DNA of 45,963 bases, from assembly GCA_007694915.1 (NCBI GenBank), contig REEV01000083.1, positions 1 to 45,963 of the forward strand. Reading direction: 5' to 3'. The position numbers were made by a program, and so were the translations under genes. Shown in pieces: positions 18,453 through 28,308 of the stretch. The notes under the pieces are model-generated. The model made no database searches. It was not told where the DNA came from and was given only the letters and a program-made list of their open reading frames with translations. The number at the start of each line of letters is the position of its first letter. Positions within the stretch are counted from its first letter, which is position 1. The stretch is from Cyanobium sp. PLM2.Bin73. Lineage in GTDB: Bacteria > Cyanobacteriota > Cyanobacteriia > PCC-6307 > Cyanobiaceae.

Positions 18453-19347
18453 TGCCGTTGCCGCCGGCCTGTTCCTGGCCGTTGCCCATGGCCTGGGCCA
18501 GGGCCAGGGAGGCCATGTGGCTGCCGTGGGCGCGGATGTGCTCGAGAAACAGCCGGTTGGCCTCGGGGAAGCGGGGCTCCTCGGCCAGGGGCAGCGGGCC
18601 GGCCGCATCCAGACCGGTGTCGCCCTCGAGGGCGGGAGTGATCACCACCAGATCCGGATCCAGGGCGGCGCCGTAACGCCACCAGCGGCTGGGATCGGTG
18701 ATCGCCGCATGCACCGCCGGCGGGGCGGCCTCGGTGGCTGCCGGCTCCTGGCCGCTGGCGCGGGCCTGGCGGGCCTGCCGAGCCAGGGCTCGCCGGCGGC
18801 GCTTGGCCAGATCGCCGAGCAGCTGGGCGCGGGTGCGGCCGCGCAGCTGGAACAGCACGAACGGGTCTTCGCTGAAGCGCTCGCCCATCAGGTAGAAGAC
18901 GGCGCTGATGTGCTTGCAGGGATTGGCCTTGTCGGGGCAGCTGCACTCGCTGCGCACCTCCTGGAGCTTGAACGGGAACAGCCGCTTGCCGCTGGCGGCA
19001 AAGGCCCGCTCGATGTCGGCGGGCATCAGCCCGGCCAGCAGCTGGGCCGACCAGCGAGCCTTCTGGCTGAGGGCGTCGAGCACGTAGCCCCAGTCTTCGT
19101 CGCTGAGCACATCGAGCCAGAGCTTCACCTTGTAGGGCTCCTCGTCGCTGCCCTGCACGCGGGCATGCACCCGCCGGCCCTCGAAGCGGATCGAGGTCAC
19201 GTTGCCGGAGCGGGCGTACTCCCAGGCGCGCTCCAGGCGCTTCTTGAAGCGGTAGGCCTGGATCAGCTCCATCCACTGCTCCACCCACCAGGGCTGCTGG
19301 GCCAGACCCTCGTCGCCGAGCTGGGTGCCGATCGGAGTGTTGGTCAT
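18445..19347 (-). CDS. SWIM zinc finger protein
   Basis: The product is 300 residues. The SWIM signature CxCx(n)CxH is seen as CSCPDKANPCKH at about residues 134-145, preceded by VHARVQGSDEEPYKVKLWL and followed by ISAVFYLMGERFSEDPFVLF, the usual layout of bacterial SWIM proteins. SWIM domains bind zinc and are thought to mediate DNA or protein contacts. Bacterial SWIM proteins are known to be encoded beside SNF2-family helicases, and here a SNF2 gene lies one gene upstream. The ATG at 19347 overlaps the ceramidase-like gene stop (ATGA), and its own stop overlaps the MEKHL start. The C-terminus after a basic RRRRALARQAR stretch is Ala/Pro-rich and ends in a helical region. Confidence 0.88.
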   Translation of the reverse strand: MTNTPIGTQLGDEGLAQQPWWVEQWMELIQAYRFKKRLERAWEYARSGNVTSIRFEGRRVHARVQGSDEEPYKVKLWLDVLSDEDWGYVLDALSQKARWSAQLLAGLMPADIERAFAASGKRLFPFKLQEVRSECSCPDKANPCKHISAVFYLMGERFSEDPFVLFQLRGRTRAQLLGDLAKRRRRALARQARQARASGQEPAATEAAPPAVHAAITDPSRWWRYGAALDPDLVVITPALEGDTGLDAAGPLPLAEEPRFPEANRLFLEHIRAHGSHMASLALAQAMGNGQEQAGGNGSA

Positions 19348-20006
19348 GGCTGGGTGCGGGGGGCAGGGGGGGCGGAAGCGGACGCCGGTGGCATGAGGGC
19401 CGCGGCGGCCAGGGCCAGCACCACGGCATTGAGCAGGTGCCAGAGGAAATGGCTGCCCACCGGCAGCCACGGACACACCACTTGATCGATGCTGCGCAGC
19501 AGCAGCGAGAGGCTGAACACGCCCCCCGCCAGCAGCAGCTGGGGGCGCTGGCGCCGCTGCAGCTCGCGCCAGCCCAGCACCAGCAGCACCACCAGGGTGG
19601 GGCCGTAGTAGGCCAGCGATCCGTTCAGCAGCTGGGGCCCGGCTCGGCTGGCCAGGGTGGCCAGCAGGTAGAGCGCCACCAGCAGCAGCGCGGCGGCGGC
19701 CCCCAGGGTGGTGCGGCGGCGCAGGTAGAGCCACAGGAACAGCAGCTGGAACAGCAGGATCGGCACCACGTCGGCCAGCAGGGCCCAGGGCGTGGCCAGG
19801 GTGTGAAACAGGGTGCTGCCCACGCCGATGGCCACCGCCAGGGTGGCCAGGCCGGCGAGGCCTGGATCACCGCCCAGCCCCAGCCGCCGGGCCCGGGCCT
19901 GGATCCACCAGGCCGCGATCAGAAAAGCCGCGTTGGTCACGGCATTCACCGGTTCGGCCAGCAGGCCGGGGCCCAGGCGTTCGCAGTAGTGGTTGAGGGT
20001 GGTCAT
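19344..20006 (-). CDS. Ceramidase-like (CREST-type) membrane hydrolase
   Basis: The product is a 220-residue polytopic membrane protein with about seven hydrophobic segments. The N-terminus NHYCERLGPGLLAEPVNAVTN, the GVGSTLFHTLATPWALLADVV segment split over helices 2-3 (Ser, His and Asp of the proposed metal-hydrolase site), and the C-terminal HFLWHLLNA (paired His) match the ceramidase/CREST superfamily pattern. Substrate in a cyanobacterium is unknown; an amide- or ester-linked lipid is a guess. The ATG at 20006 is four bases from the SNF2 stop and its TGA overlaps the SWIM ATG. It thus sits inside a nuclear-acting gene pair, an odd placement for a membrane lipid hydrolase. Confidence 0.75.
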   Translation of the reverse strand: MTTLNHYCERLGPGLLAEPVNAVTNAAFLIAAWWIQARARRLGLGGDPGLAGLATLAVAIGVGSTLFHTLATPWALLADVVPILLFQLLFLWLYLRRRTTLGAAAALLLVALYLLATLASRAGPQLLNGSLAYYGPTLVVLLVLGWRELQRRQRPQLLLAGGVFSLSLLLRSIDQVVCPWLPVGSHFLWHLLNAVVLALAAAALMPPASASAPPAPRTQP

Positions 20007-20010
20007 TGGC

Positions 20011-23000
20011 TCAGGCGTCCGCGTCGCCGAGGGCCACCAGGTCCCGGAGCTGGCCCATGTCCAGCCCCCCCAGCCACTCCTCGCCGGAGCCCACGATCTC
20101 CTCGGCCAGCCTCGATTTCTCGCGGATCATGCGGTCGATGCGCTCCTCCACCGAACTGCTGGTGATGAACTTGTGCACGAGCACCCGGTTCTGCTGGCCG
20201 ATGCGGTAAGCGCGGTCGGTGGCCTGGTTCTCCACCGCCGGGTTCCACCAGCGGTCGATGTGGAACACGTGGCTGGCGCGGGTGAGGTTGAGGCCCACAC
20301 CGCCGGCCTTGAGCGAGAGCAGGAACAGCTGCGGGCCGCGGGGATCCTCCTGGAAGCGGTCCACCATCGCCTGGCGCTCGCCCTTGCTGGTGTTGCCGTA
20401 GAGGAAGGGCACCTCCTGGCGCCAGCGGCGCTGCAGGTGGGCCTTGAGCAGGTGGCCCCACTCGGCGAACTGGGTGAACAGCAGGGCGCGATCGCCCGCC
20501 TCGATCACCTCCTCGAGGATCTCCTCCAGGCGCTGGAGCTTGGCGCTGCGGGCGGCGAACTCGCCGCTGCCGTTGCCGGTCAGGGCGGCATCGCTGGATT
20601 CGCCCAGGGCCAGGGCCGGGTGGTTGCACACCTGCTTGAGCTTGGTGAGCAGCGCCAGCACCTGGCCGTGCTTCTGGCCCAGCGGCGCGCGGGCGATGGT
20701 GTCGAGGCTCTCCTCCACGGTGCGGGTGTAGAGCTTGCGCTGCTCGGGGCTGAGCCCCACCCACTCCTGCAGCTCCACCTTCTCCGGCAGGTCGGAGATG
20801 ATCGATTTGTCGGTTTTCAGCCGGCGCAGGATGAAGGGGCCCACGCGGGCCTTGAGATCGCGCAGGGAGGCCATGTCGCCATAACGCTCGATCGGCAGCC
20901 GGTAGCGCTGGTGGAAGAAGGCCTCATCGCCGAGCACCATCGGGTTGAGGAAGTCCATCAGGGCCCAAAGCTCGCCCACCCGGTTCTCCACCGGCGTACC
21001 CGTGAGCGCGATCCGGAAGCGGCTGCCGCGGCTGGCCCTCGAGCCCCTGCCGCCGCCGTTGCCCGCCCGCGCCAGGTCGCGGGCGGCCATCGACTGTTTG
21101 GCCTGGGGGTTCTTGATCGCCTGGGCCTCGTCGATCACCAGCCCCTGCCAGTCGATGCTCTCCAGCAGCTCGCTGTCGCGCTGCAGCAGGCCGTAGCTGG
21201 TGAGCACCAGATCCACCCCCTTGAGGGCCTTTTTGAGCGCCGCTTCGCTGGCGGCGCGCCGGGGCCCGTAGTGCTCCCGCACACCCAGGTCGGGGGTGAA
21301 CGCCGCCGCCTCCCGCTTCCAGTTGGTCAGCACCGAGGTGGGGGCCACCAGCAGCACCGGCCGCTTCAGTTCCTCCTCCGCCTTGAGGTGCTGCAGGAAG
21401 GCCAGCAGCTGGATCGTCTTGCCCAGGCCCATGTCGTCGGCCAGGCAGGCGCCCTGATCAAAGCGGTGTAGGAAGGCCAGCCAGCCCAGGCCACGCTCCT
21501 GATAGGGCCGCAGCTGGCCGGAGAAGCCGGGCGGGGCCGGCAGGGGATCGGGGGCCTTCTGCTGGTGGTATTGCTCCAGCACCGCCTGCAGCCGCGGGCC
21601 GGCGGTGAAGGCGTGCACCGGCAGGCGGTGGAAGGTGTCGCCCTCGCTGGCGGTGAGCCGCAGGGCGTCGTCGAGGCTGAGGCCGGGGTCGGCGTTGCAA
21701 AAGCGCTCGGCGTTGCGCAGGTCGCTGGGCCGCAGCTCGATCCACACCCCCCGGTGCTGCACCAGCGGGCTGCGCTTGGTCTGCAGCCGCTCCAGCTCGC
21801 GCAGGTTGAGGGTGACGCCGCCGATCATGAACTCCCAGCTCCACACCAGGCTTTCGCCGAGGGTGAACCCCCGCGAGCGCTCCGGCAGCTCGGCCGTGAC
21901 CGCCAGCCCCAGCCGGCTGGCCAGTCCGCCCGAGAGGCTGCCGGGCAGCACCACCCCCACGCCCACGTCCCGCAGCTGGGCGGCGGCGGTGCGCACCAGC
22001 ACGAAGGCCTCGGCGGGGGTGAGCTGCATGCCCTCGGGGGTGGCCGAATCCAGGCCCCGCTCGATCGGCTCGAACACGCTCAGGGCCCGGCCCAGCCCCT
22101 CCAGCAGCAGTTCGCTGGGCTGGGGCACGGCCACCTCCCCGAGCTGGAGGGTGCGGTCGCCCGCATCCCAGGCCGCCGCCGCCGGCAGCCTCAGGCTGGG
22201 GTCGGCCTCCGCCTGCAGGCTGAAGCTGAGCTCCCAGAGCTCCTGCCCTTCGGGGGGGGTGAACAGCTCCAGGCAGGCCCGGGCCGGGGCCACCCGCCCC
22301 GCCACCGCCTCACGCCAGTGGTGGGTGGCGATGGTGAGGCGCTCCAGCTCCTCCTCATCGAGCCGCAGGCTGCCGTCGCCCTTGCCCAGACCCTTCTGCC
22401 AGGCCAGCAGCAGGGGGTCGAGACCCTCCGGCGCGCTCTGGAACCCGGCCCGCAGCTGGCCGTCGAGCAGGGCCGCCAGCAGGCTGGCCACCCGCAGCCG
22501 CCCGCTGCCGGGCCGGCGGCAGGCCAGGGCCGGGTCGCCCTCCAGGCCCGCCGCCAGCGCGCAGGTGGCCACCTGGGGGATGCCCATGGCCAGCTCCTCC
22601 AGCCGGCGGCGGTCGCCCTCGCGGTTGAGCAGCGGCTGCCAGCGGGCCCGTCCGTCCTCGATCATCGGCAGCCAGCGGCCGCGGGCGATCAGGCTCAGGG
22701 CCCAGCGCTGCAGATGGCTCCACCAGCGCAGCTCATCGGCCATCTCCGGGTGACCGGCGGCCAGGGGCAGGCCGCTGAGCCAGTCGGCGGCCCCGGCCGG
22801 ATCCAGGGCCCAGCCCTCCACCTGCCAGGGCCACCATTGCAGCTGTTTGGGGATCGGCTCGCCTGCCTGCAGGGGCAGGCCGCTCCAGCTGTCGTCGCCG
22901 CTGCGCCGTCCCCGGCCGGCCTGGCTGCGGCTGGGCAGGGTGAGGGTGGCGCGGGCCGGCCGCAGGGCCTCACTCCAGAGCTCGTTGTCATCGAGCCAGT

Positions 23001-23154
23001 CGGCCACCTCGTCGGCGCTCAGGGCCAGGGGATGGGCCGGCGCCTCCCGCTCCGGCTCCACCGGACTGGCCACGCGCCAGGTGTCACCCCACAGGAACAG
23101 CCGGCCACCGGGTCCGTCGGGGGGAAACAGCCAGGTGGCGTGCAGCAGGCTCAT
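20011..23154 (-). CDS. SNF2-family DEAD/DEAH-box helicase
   Basis: The product is a 1,047-residue Swi2/Snf2 ATPase. The N-terminal about 550 residues form the bacterial SNF2-associated region (with LFTPPEGQELWELSFSLQAE near residue 300). The motor begins at LRPYQERGLGWLAFL, with Walker A DDMGLGKTIQ near 575, LLVAPTSVLTNWKRE, DEAQ box VIDEAQAIKN near 676 and TGTPVENRVGELW. The second lobe has LLFTQFAEWGHLL near 893 and the motif V-VI block SLKAGGVGLNLTRASHV, then RWWNPAVENQATDRAYRIGQ. A short Gly/Arg/Ser-rich insert (GNGGGRGSRASRGSR) lies between motifs II and III. It would translocate on duplex DNA or remodel protein-DNA complexes. First gene of a four- to six-gene run with SWIM, MEKHL and flavodiiron genes. 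Confidence 0.93.
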   Translation of the reverse strand: MSLLHATWLFPPDGPGGRLFLWGDTWRVASPVEPEREAPAHPLALSADEVADWLDDNELWSEALRPARATLTLPSRSQAGRGRRSGDDSWSGLPLQAGEPIPKQLQWWPWQVEGWALDPAGAADWLSGLPLAAGHPEMADELRWWSHLQRWALSLIARGRWLPMIEDGRARWQPLLNREGDRRRLEELAMGIPQVATCALAAGLEGDPALACRRPGSGRLRVASLLAALLDGQLRAGFQSAPEGLDPLLLAWQKGLGKGDGSLRLDEEELERLTIATHHWREAVAGRVAPARACLELFTPPEGQELWELSFSLQAEADPSLRLPAAAAWDAGDRTLQLGEVAVPQPSELLLEGLGRALSVFEPIERGLDSATPEGMQLTPAEAFVLVRTAAAQLRDVGVGVVLPGSLSGGLASRLGLAVTAELPERSRGFTLGESLVWSWEFMIGGVTLNLRELERLQTKRSPLVQHRGVWIELRPSDLRNAERFCNADPGLSLDDALRLTASEGDTFHRLPVHAFTAGPRLQAVLEQYHQQKAPDPLPAPPGFSGQLRPYQERGLGWLAFLHRFDQGACLADDMGLGKTIQLLAFLQHLKAEEELKRPVLLVAPTSVLTNWKREAAAFTPDLGVREHYGPRRAASEAALKKALKGVDLVLTSYGLLQRDSELLESIDWQGLVIDEAQAIKNPQAKQSMAARDLARAGNGGGRGSRASRGSRFRIALTGTPVENRVGELWALMDFLNPMVLGDEAFFHQRYRLPIERYGDMASLRDLKARVGPFILRRLKTDKSIISDLPEKVELQEWVGLSPEQRKLYTRTVEESLDTIARAPLGQKHGQVLALLTKLKQVCNHPALALGESSDAALTGNGSGEFAARSAKLQRLEEILEEVIEAGDRALLFTQFAEWGHLLKAHLQRRWRQEVPFLYGNTSKGERQAMVDRFQEDPRGPQLFLLSLKAGGVGLNLTRASHVFHIDRWWNPAVENQATDRAYRIGQQNRVLVHKFITSSSVEERIDRMIREKSRLAEEIVGSGEEWLGGLDMGQLRDLVALGDADA

Positions 23155-23164
23155 CCCAGGGTGT

Positions 23165-23665
23165 TCAGGGCCGGTGGGTGGAGGCCTGGGCGCCGGCGGC
23201 CGGGCCGGCGGTGCGCGAGGGCAGGACGCGTTGGGCGACCAGGCGGGCTCCGTGCAGCACCAGGGCGGCGCCGACCAGCGGCAACCAGGTGCGAATCAGC
23301 TCCATCATCACAGTCGGCGCGACCGCCATCACGGCGGACGGCAGCGGGCAGTGGGTTGGCCAGTCGGCCAGGGGCGGCAGGCCCAGGCTGTGGATGCCGC
23401 ACACCGCCCCCACCAGGCCCGCCTGCAGGTGGCTGTCGTCAGGATCCACCCGCTGCAGGTGGAAGGCCAGCAGGCCGTAGAGCAGGCCGCAGCCGCCGGC
23501 CCGCAGGGCCGCCTCCAGCCCCAGCGGCAGGCCGAGCAGCAGGGCGGCGACGCCGGCCCCCAGCGCCCAGGCGATCGAGCGCAGGCGCAGCTGCTGGCGG
23601 GATGGCGCGGTGGCGGCCTGGCTCACGGTGACGCCCGAGGGGGCAGGGCCTCTGGGGGCGATCAT
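23165..23665 (-). CDS. Small hydrophobic membrane protein, unknown
   Basis: The product is about 166 residues with three to four hydrophobic segments: IAWALGAGVAALLLGLPLGL, GGCGLLYGLLAFHL, a weakly hydrophobic stretch around LVGAVCGIHSLGL, and LIRTWLPLVGAALVLHGARL. The acidic loop HLQRVDPDDSHLQAG between helices 2 and 3 is its most distinctive motif. I do not recognise the family. ATG 23665 is chosen; GTG 23623 (VSQAATAPSRQQ) is equally possible and would leave more room for a promoter between it and the divergent sulfotransferase gene. It lies ten bases upstream of the SNF2 gene on the same strand, so it may head that operon. Confidence 0.6.
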   Translation of the reverse strand: MIAPRGPAPSGVTVSQAATAPSRQQLRLRSIAWALGAGVAALLLGLPLGLEAALRAGGCGLLYGLLAFHLQRVDPDDSHLQAGLVGAVCGIHSLGLPPLADWPTHCPLPSAVMAVAPTVMMELIRTWLPLVGAALVLHGARLVAQRVLPSRTAGPAAGAQASTHRP

Positions 23666-23684
23666 GCTCCCCTGCCGGTCTGCC

Positions 23685-24803
23685 ATGCCGCTCCAGCGCA
23701 CCCTCCACCTCCACGCCGGCCCCCACAAAACCGCCAGCACCTATCTGCAGGCCCGCCTGCAGGCCAACCGCCGGGCTCTGGAGCGGCTGGGTCTGCGCTA
23801 CCCCACCCCCTGGCGCGAACACTCCCACCGCCATCTGGCCCGGGCCCTGCGGGCCGGCCGGCGTGAGGTGTTCGATCAGTTGCTACGCCGCCAGGGGCGC
23901 TGGAGCGGTGACCTGCTGCTCAGCGCCGAGCACTTCGTGCCCCTGCTGGAGCGGCGCGAGGCCATTGAGCAGTTGCGGCAGGCCGCCGCCACCCACGGCT
24001 ACCGGTTGCACGTGATCAGCGTGGTGCGGCCCCAGGAGGAGCTGCTCAACTCCTTCTACGCCCACGCCCTGGGCCGGCTCTATGGCAGCCCGGGCTTCCG
24101 GGCCTACGTGCGCGCCCAGCTGGCGGGACGGCGGGTGCGCGGCGCCGGCCGGCGCCGCTGGATCCACATGGCCCCCCTGGCGCTGGATTTCGAGCGGCGC
24201 TTCGCTCCCCTGCTGGCCGCTGGCGGGGTGCGGGCCTCGTTCCTGCCCTTCCGCCCGCGCCAGGGGGACCTGTATGAGCAGCTGATGGCGACCCTGGATC
24301 TGCCCGCCGGCCCCTGGCGGCCGGCGCCGCCGGACCAGGCCAATGAGCAGCTCGGCCGCCGCGGGCTGGGGGTGGCCCTTCTGCTCAATCAGCGCCTCGA
24401 TGGCCTGCCCCTGCGCCGCAACCGCCTGATCGCCGAGCACGGTCTCAACCGGCTGGTGGAGCGGCTGCGGGAGCGGGCCCGGAAGCGCGGCTGGGTGCAG
24501 GAGCGCTTCAGCGGCTGGGAGGCCGGGCTGCTGGAGCGGGTGCGCCAGCGCTACGGCGCCGCCAATGGGCGCTTTGCCGCCCGGGTGTGGGGGCAGCCCT
24601 GGGCTGCCTGCTTCGCCGCCGCTGGCCCGGCCGCCACCGGTCCGGCCGACGCAGAGGTCAGCCCAGGCATCCCCGCCCCGGCGGGGATGGTGCTGGATGG
24701 CGAGGTGGAGCGGGAGGCCGAGCGGCTGTTCGAGCGCTACCGGCGGGACCTGCCGGCGCCGCTGCGCCGGGCCGCTGAGCGAACATGCCCCTCGAGGGCT
24801 TGA
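23685..24803 (+). CDS. Sulfotransferase-like protein
   Basis: The product is about 372 residues. The N-terminal P-loop-like [18 protein letters not shown] fits the 5'-phosphosulfate loop of PAPS-dependent sulfotransferases (HxGxxKTxTT/S), and [19 protein letters not shown] near residue 105 fits the 3'-phosphate-binding motif (RxxxxLxSxY). The C-terminal half is Arg-rich and variable. Acceptor unknown; a surface polysaccharide is a common inference for cyanobacterial members. ATG 23685 is used because the P-loop begins about eight residues later; the upstream extension is antisense to the divergent gene. Its end overlaps a possible upstream start (24785) of alaS. Confidence 0.7.
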   Translation: MPLQRTLHLHAGPHKTASTYLQARLQANRRALERLGLRYPTPWREHSHRHLARALRAGRREVFDQLLRRQGRWSGDLLLSAEHFVPLLERREAIEQLRQAAATHGYRLHVISVVRPQEELLNSFYAHALGRLYGSPGFRAYVRAQLAGRRVRGAGRRRWIHMAPLALDFERRFAPLLAAGGVRASFLPFRPRQGDLYEQLMATLDLPAGPWRPAPPDQANEQLGRRGLGVALLLNQRLDGLPLRRNRLIAEHGLNRLVERLRERARKRGWVQERFSGWEAGLLERVRQRYGAANGRFAARVWGQPWAACFAAAGPAATGPADAEVSPGIPAPAGMVLDGEVEREAERLFERYRRDLPAPLRRAAERTCPSRA

Positions 24804-24814
24804 ACATCCGCGCC

Positions 24815-27538
24815 ATGGCCGCCGCCACCCCCCGCACCGGTCGCTCCCAGGCCGCCCGCCCCCGCAGCGGCGCCGAGATCCGCGCCGCCTTCCTCGACTT
24901 CTACGAGCAGCGGGGGCACCAGCGCATGGCCAGCGCCTCCCTGGTGCCGGACGACCCCACGGTGCTGCTCACCATCGCCGGCATGCTGCCCTTCAAGCCG
25001 GTGTTTCTGGGCCAGGTGGAGCGGCCGGCGCCCCGGGCCACCAGCAGCCAGAAGTGCATCCGCACCAACGACATCGAGAACGTGGGCCGCACGGCGCGGC
25101 ACCACACCTTCTTCGAGATGCTCGGCAATTTTTCGTTTGGCGATTACTTCAAGGAGCAGGCGATTCAGTGGGCCTGGGAGCTCTCCACCGAGGTGTTCGG
25201 GCTGGATCCACGCCATCTCGTGGTGAGCGTGTTCCGCGACGACGACGAGGCCGAGGCGATCTGGCGCGATGGGGTGGGCGTGAACCCCAAGCGCATCATC
25301 CGCATGGATGAGGCCGACAACTTCTGGGCCTCCGGCCCCACCGGCCCCTGCGGCCCCTGCTCGGAGATCTACTACGACTTCAGGCCAGAACTCGGCGACG
25401 ACGGCATCGATCTGGAGGACGACACGCGCTTCATCGAGTTCTACAACCTGGTGTTCATGCAGTACAACCGCGACGCAGGCGGCAGCCTCACGCCGCTGGC
25501 GAGTCGCAACATCGACACTGGCCTGGGCCTGGAGCGCATGGCCCAGATCCTGCAGGGCGTGCCGAACAACTACGAAACCGATCTCATCTATCCCCTGATC
25601 GAGACGGCGTCCGCTCTGGCGGGGGTGGACTACCGCGCCCTCGATGCGAAGGGCCAGACGAGCCTGAAGGTGATCGGAGACCACGCCCGTGCCATCACCC
25701 AGCTGATCGGCGATGGCGTCACCGCCAGCAATCTCGGCCGCGGCTACATCCTGCGCCGGTTGCTGCGCCGCGTGGTGCGCCACGGCCGTCTGCTGGGCAT
25801 CGACAAGCCCTTCCTCACGGCGATGGGCGAGGCCTCGATCGTCCTGATGGCCTGGGCCTATCCCCAGCTGCAGGAGCGCCGCGAGGTGATCCTGGCCGAG
25901 CTGGCGCGCGAAGAAGCCCGCTTCCTGGACACCCTGGAGCGGGGCGAGAAGCTGCTGGCGGAGGTGCTGGCCAGCAAGCCGCAGCAGATCAGCGGCGCCC
26001 AGGCCTTCGAGCTCTACGACACCTATGGCTTCCCCCTGGAGCTCACCGAGGAGATCGCCGAGGAGCACGGCCTCAGCGTCGACGCCGCGGGCTTCGAGGC
26101 GGCGATGGAGGAGCAGCGCCAGCGGGCCAAGGCCGCGGCGGTGAGCATCGACCTCACCCTGCAGGAGGCCATTGATCAGGTGGCGGCCAGGGCCGATGCC
26201 ACCGCCTTCAAGGGCTACGAGGCCCTGGAGCACCCCAGCTGCGTGCTGGCCCTGGTGGTGAACGGCGAGCCGGCCACCCGGGCCAGCGCCGGCGACAGCG
26301 TGCAGCTGGTGCTCGATTCCACCCCCTTCTACGGCGAGGGCGGCGGCCAGGTAGGGGATCGGGGTGTGCTGCTCGGTGGCGGCGACCAGACCAGCGTCGA
26401 TGCCGGCGTGATCGTGAGCATCGAGGGGGTGAGCCGCAACCGCTCGGTGTTCGTGCACAGCGGCCAGATCGAGCGCGGCAGCGTGGCGGTGGGCGACCTG
26501 CTCACCGCCCGGGTGGACGCCGCCTGCCGGCGCCGTGCCCAGGCGAATCACACGGCCACCCACCTGCTGCAGGCGGCGCTCAAGCAGGTGGTGGATCCGG
26601 GCATCGGCCAGGCGGGTTCGCTGGTGGACTTCGATCGCCTGCGCTTCGACTTCCACTGCCCCCGGGCCGTGACCCCGGCCGAGCTGGAGCAGATCGAGGC
26701 CCTGATCAACGGCTGGATCAGCGAGGCCCACATCCTGCAGGTGCAGGAGATGGCGATCGATGCCGCCAGGGCCGCCGGCGCGGTGGCGATGTTCGGCGAG
26801 AAGTACGCCGAGGTGGTGCGGGTGGTGGACGTGCCCGGCGTGTCGATGGAGCTCTGCGGCGGCACCCACGTGGCCAACACCGCCGAGATCGGCCTGTTCA
26901 AGATCATCAGCGAGAGCGGCGTGGCCGCCGGCATCCGCCGCATTGAGGCGGTGGCCGGCCCGGCGGTGCTGACTTACCTCAACGAGCGCGAGGCGGTGGT
27001 GAAGCCCCTGGCCGAGCGCTTCAAGGCCCAGCCCGGCGAGATCGTGGAGCGGGTGAGCCAGCTGGCCGACGAGCTCAAGGCCACCCAGAAGGCCCTGGCG
27101 GCGGCCCGCAGCGAGCTGGCGGCAGCCAAGGCCTCAGCGCTGGCGGCCCAGGCGGAGCCGCTTGTGCCGGCCTCGGCTGCCGGTGTCGATGGCGAGCCCT
27201 TCCAGCTGTTGGTGGCCCGCCTGGATGGGGTGGATGGGGCCGGCCTGCAGAGCGCCGCCCAGGGCCTGGCGGACCAGCTCGGCGACGGCGCCGCGGTGGT
27301 GCTGGGCGGTCTGCCCGATCCAGCCGACCTGGGCAAGGTGGTGCTCGTGGCGGCCTTCGGCAACGGGGTGATCGCTTCCGGGCAGAAAGCGGGCGCCTTC
27401 ATCGGCGGCATCGCCAAGCTCTGCGGCGGCGGCGGCGGCGGCCGCCCCAACCTGGCCCAGGCCGGTGGGCGCGATGGTGCGGCCCTGGATGGGGCCCTGG
27501 AGCAGGCACGGTCAGAGCTGCGTGCCGCTCTCGGCTGA
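24815..27538 (+). CDS. alaS: Alanine-tRNA ligase
   Basis: This class II synthetase charges tRNA-Ala and edits mischarged Ser/Gly. The catalytic domain begins [20 protein letters not shown] with [38 protein letters not shown] (motif 2) and [15 protein letters not shown]. The editing domain carries its zinc ligands: HTATHLL near residue 579 and [13 protein letters not shown] near 680. The C-terminal oligomerisation/C-Ala domain has [20 protein letters not shown] and ends at 27538. With ATG 24815 (MAAATPRTG) it is 907 residues; ATG 24785 is ten codons upstream and would overlap the sulfotransferase gene. Convergent with the SIMPL gene after eight bases. Confidence 0.97.
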   Translation: MAAATPRTGRSQAARPRSGAEIRAAFLDFYEQRGHQRMASASLVPDDPTVLLTIAGMLPFKPVFLGQVERPAPRATSSQKCIRTNDIENVGRTARHHTFFEMLGNFSFGDYFKEQAIQWAWELSTEVFGLDPRHLVVSVFRDDDEAEAIWRDGVGVNPKRIIRMDEADNFWASGPTGPCGPCSEIYYDFRPELGDDGIDLEDDTRFIEFYNLVFMQYNRDAGGSLTPLASRNIDTGLGLERMAQILQGVPNNYETDLIYPLIETASALAGVDYRALDAKGQTSLKVIGDHARAITQLIGDGVTASNLGRGYILRRLLRRVVRHGRLLGIDKPFLTAMGEASIVLMAWAYPQLQERREVILAELAREEARFLDTLERGEKLLAEVLASKPQQISGAQAFELYDTYGFPLELTEEIAEEHGLSVDAAGFEAAMEEQRQRAKAAAVSIDLTLQEAIDQVAARADATAFKGYEALEHPSCVLALVVNGEPATRASAGDSVQLVLDSTPFYGEGGGQVGDRGVLLGGGDQTSVDAGVIVSIEGVSRNRSVFVHSGQIERGSVAVGDLLTARVDAACRRRAQANHTATHLLQAALKQVVDPGIGQAGSLVDFDRLRFDFHCPRAVTPAELEQIEALINGWISEAHILQVQEMAIDAARAAGAVAMFGEKYAEVVRVVDVPGVSMELCGGTHVANTAEIGLFKIISESGVAAGIRRIEAVAGPAVLTYLNEREAVVKPLAERFKAQPGEIVERVSQLADELKATQKALAAARSELAAAKASALAAQAEPLVPASAAGVDGEPFQLLVARLDGVDGAGLQSAAQGLADQLGDGAAVVLGGLPDPADLGKVVLVAAFGNGVIASGQKAGAFIGGIAKLCGGGGGGRPNLAQAGGRDGAALDGALEQARSELRAALG

Positions 27539-27546
27539 CGGTCCGG

Positions 27547-28257
27547 TCAAGAGGCGCAGAACACCACCTGCAGCTGCAGGCGATCGGTGGGCCGGGCCAG
27601 CTCATCGGGATCGAAGGGCGGCACGGCAGCATCGGCCGCCGCCATCGTCCGCATGGGCATCGGCCGCGGCCCCCCCTCCACCACCACCTGGAGCGGCTGG
27701 AGCCGGCCCAGCCCGATGGCGTCGGCCATGTCCTGGGCCTGCTCGAGGGCGTCCTGGTAGGCGAGCTGCAGCAGCCGGCGGCGTGTCTCCCGGTTCCCGC
27801 CGGCATCGGCGCGGGTGCCCACCGGCGCCAGACGCACCCCGGGCAGGCTGCCCACCTGGCGCACCAGCTGTTGCAGGCGCTGGGGCTGCAGGCGGCCCTG
27901 CACCGAGAGGTTGGCCTCCACCAGCGCCGGCCGGCCGCGCTGAGCCGGCCGCGGCCAGGTGGATGGTGAGCTCACCCGCAGCTCCTCCACATCCAGCCCC
28001 TGCAGGGCCGTGCGCACCGCCGCCAGGCGCCGCTGCAGCTCCGCCAGGGCCGCTTCGGCCGTGTCTCCCTCGGCCTCCAGGCGCAGGGAGACATCGAGGG
28101 CGTCGATGGCACGCTGGATCTCTGCAGTGCCGCGGCTCTCGAGCACGGTGCCGCCGCAGCTGAGCTGCACCTGGGTCTGCCCCAGAGCCGCTCCGCCCAG
28201 GGCCAGCGCCAGCAGGGGCGCGGGGAGCAGCAGTCTGGCCAGCACAGATTGAGCCAT
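27547..28257 (-). CDS. SIMPL-domain secreted/periplasmic protein
   Basis: The product is 236 residues. A Sec-type signal peptide is visible: the hydrophobic core LLLPAPLLALALGGAALG ends near residue 26. The mature part fits the SIMPL (DUF541) fold: VSLRLEAEGDTAEAALAEL with regularly spaced Ala, LDVEELRVSSPSTWP, VEANLSVQGRL, RRRLLQLAYQDALEQAQDMADAIG, then a terminal strand LQVVFCAS. The family is periplasmic and poorly characterised, with reports linking it to stress and signalling. The ATG at 28257 is used. The stop lies eight bases from the alaS stop (convergent), and the gene lies 51 bases downstream of speA on the same strand. Confidence 0.82.
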   Translation of the reverse strand: MAQSVLARLLLPAPLLALALGGAALGQTQVQLSCGGTVLESRGTAEIQRAIDALDVSLRLEAEGDTAEAALAELQRRLAAVRTALQGLDVEELRVSSPSTWPRPAQRGRPALVEANLSVQGRLQPQRLQQLVRQVGSLPGVRLAPVGTRADAGGNRETRRRLLQLAYQDALEQAQDMADAIGLGRLQPLQVVVEGGPRPMPMRTMAAADAAVPPFDPDELARPTDRLQLQVVFCAS

Positions 28258-28308
28258 CGGTTGATCAAGAGCGCCAGGTCCAGCTTGGCCCTTGATGGGA
28301 TGGCGGTC

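Noticed and set aside
18453-18608. Upstream extension of the MEKHL frame to an ATG at 18608
   Set aside because: The added 52 residues are Pro/Trp/Thr-rich and antigenic-looking out-of-frame translation of the SWIM gene; the overlapping GTG at 18452 fits the coupled layout better.
24737-26869. A 710-codon minus-strand frame opposite alaS
   Set aside because: Antisense shadow of alaS, rich in His/Gln/Gly/Ala and without recognisable features.
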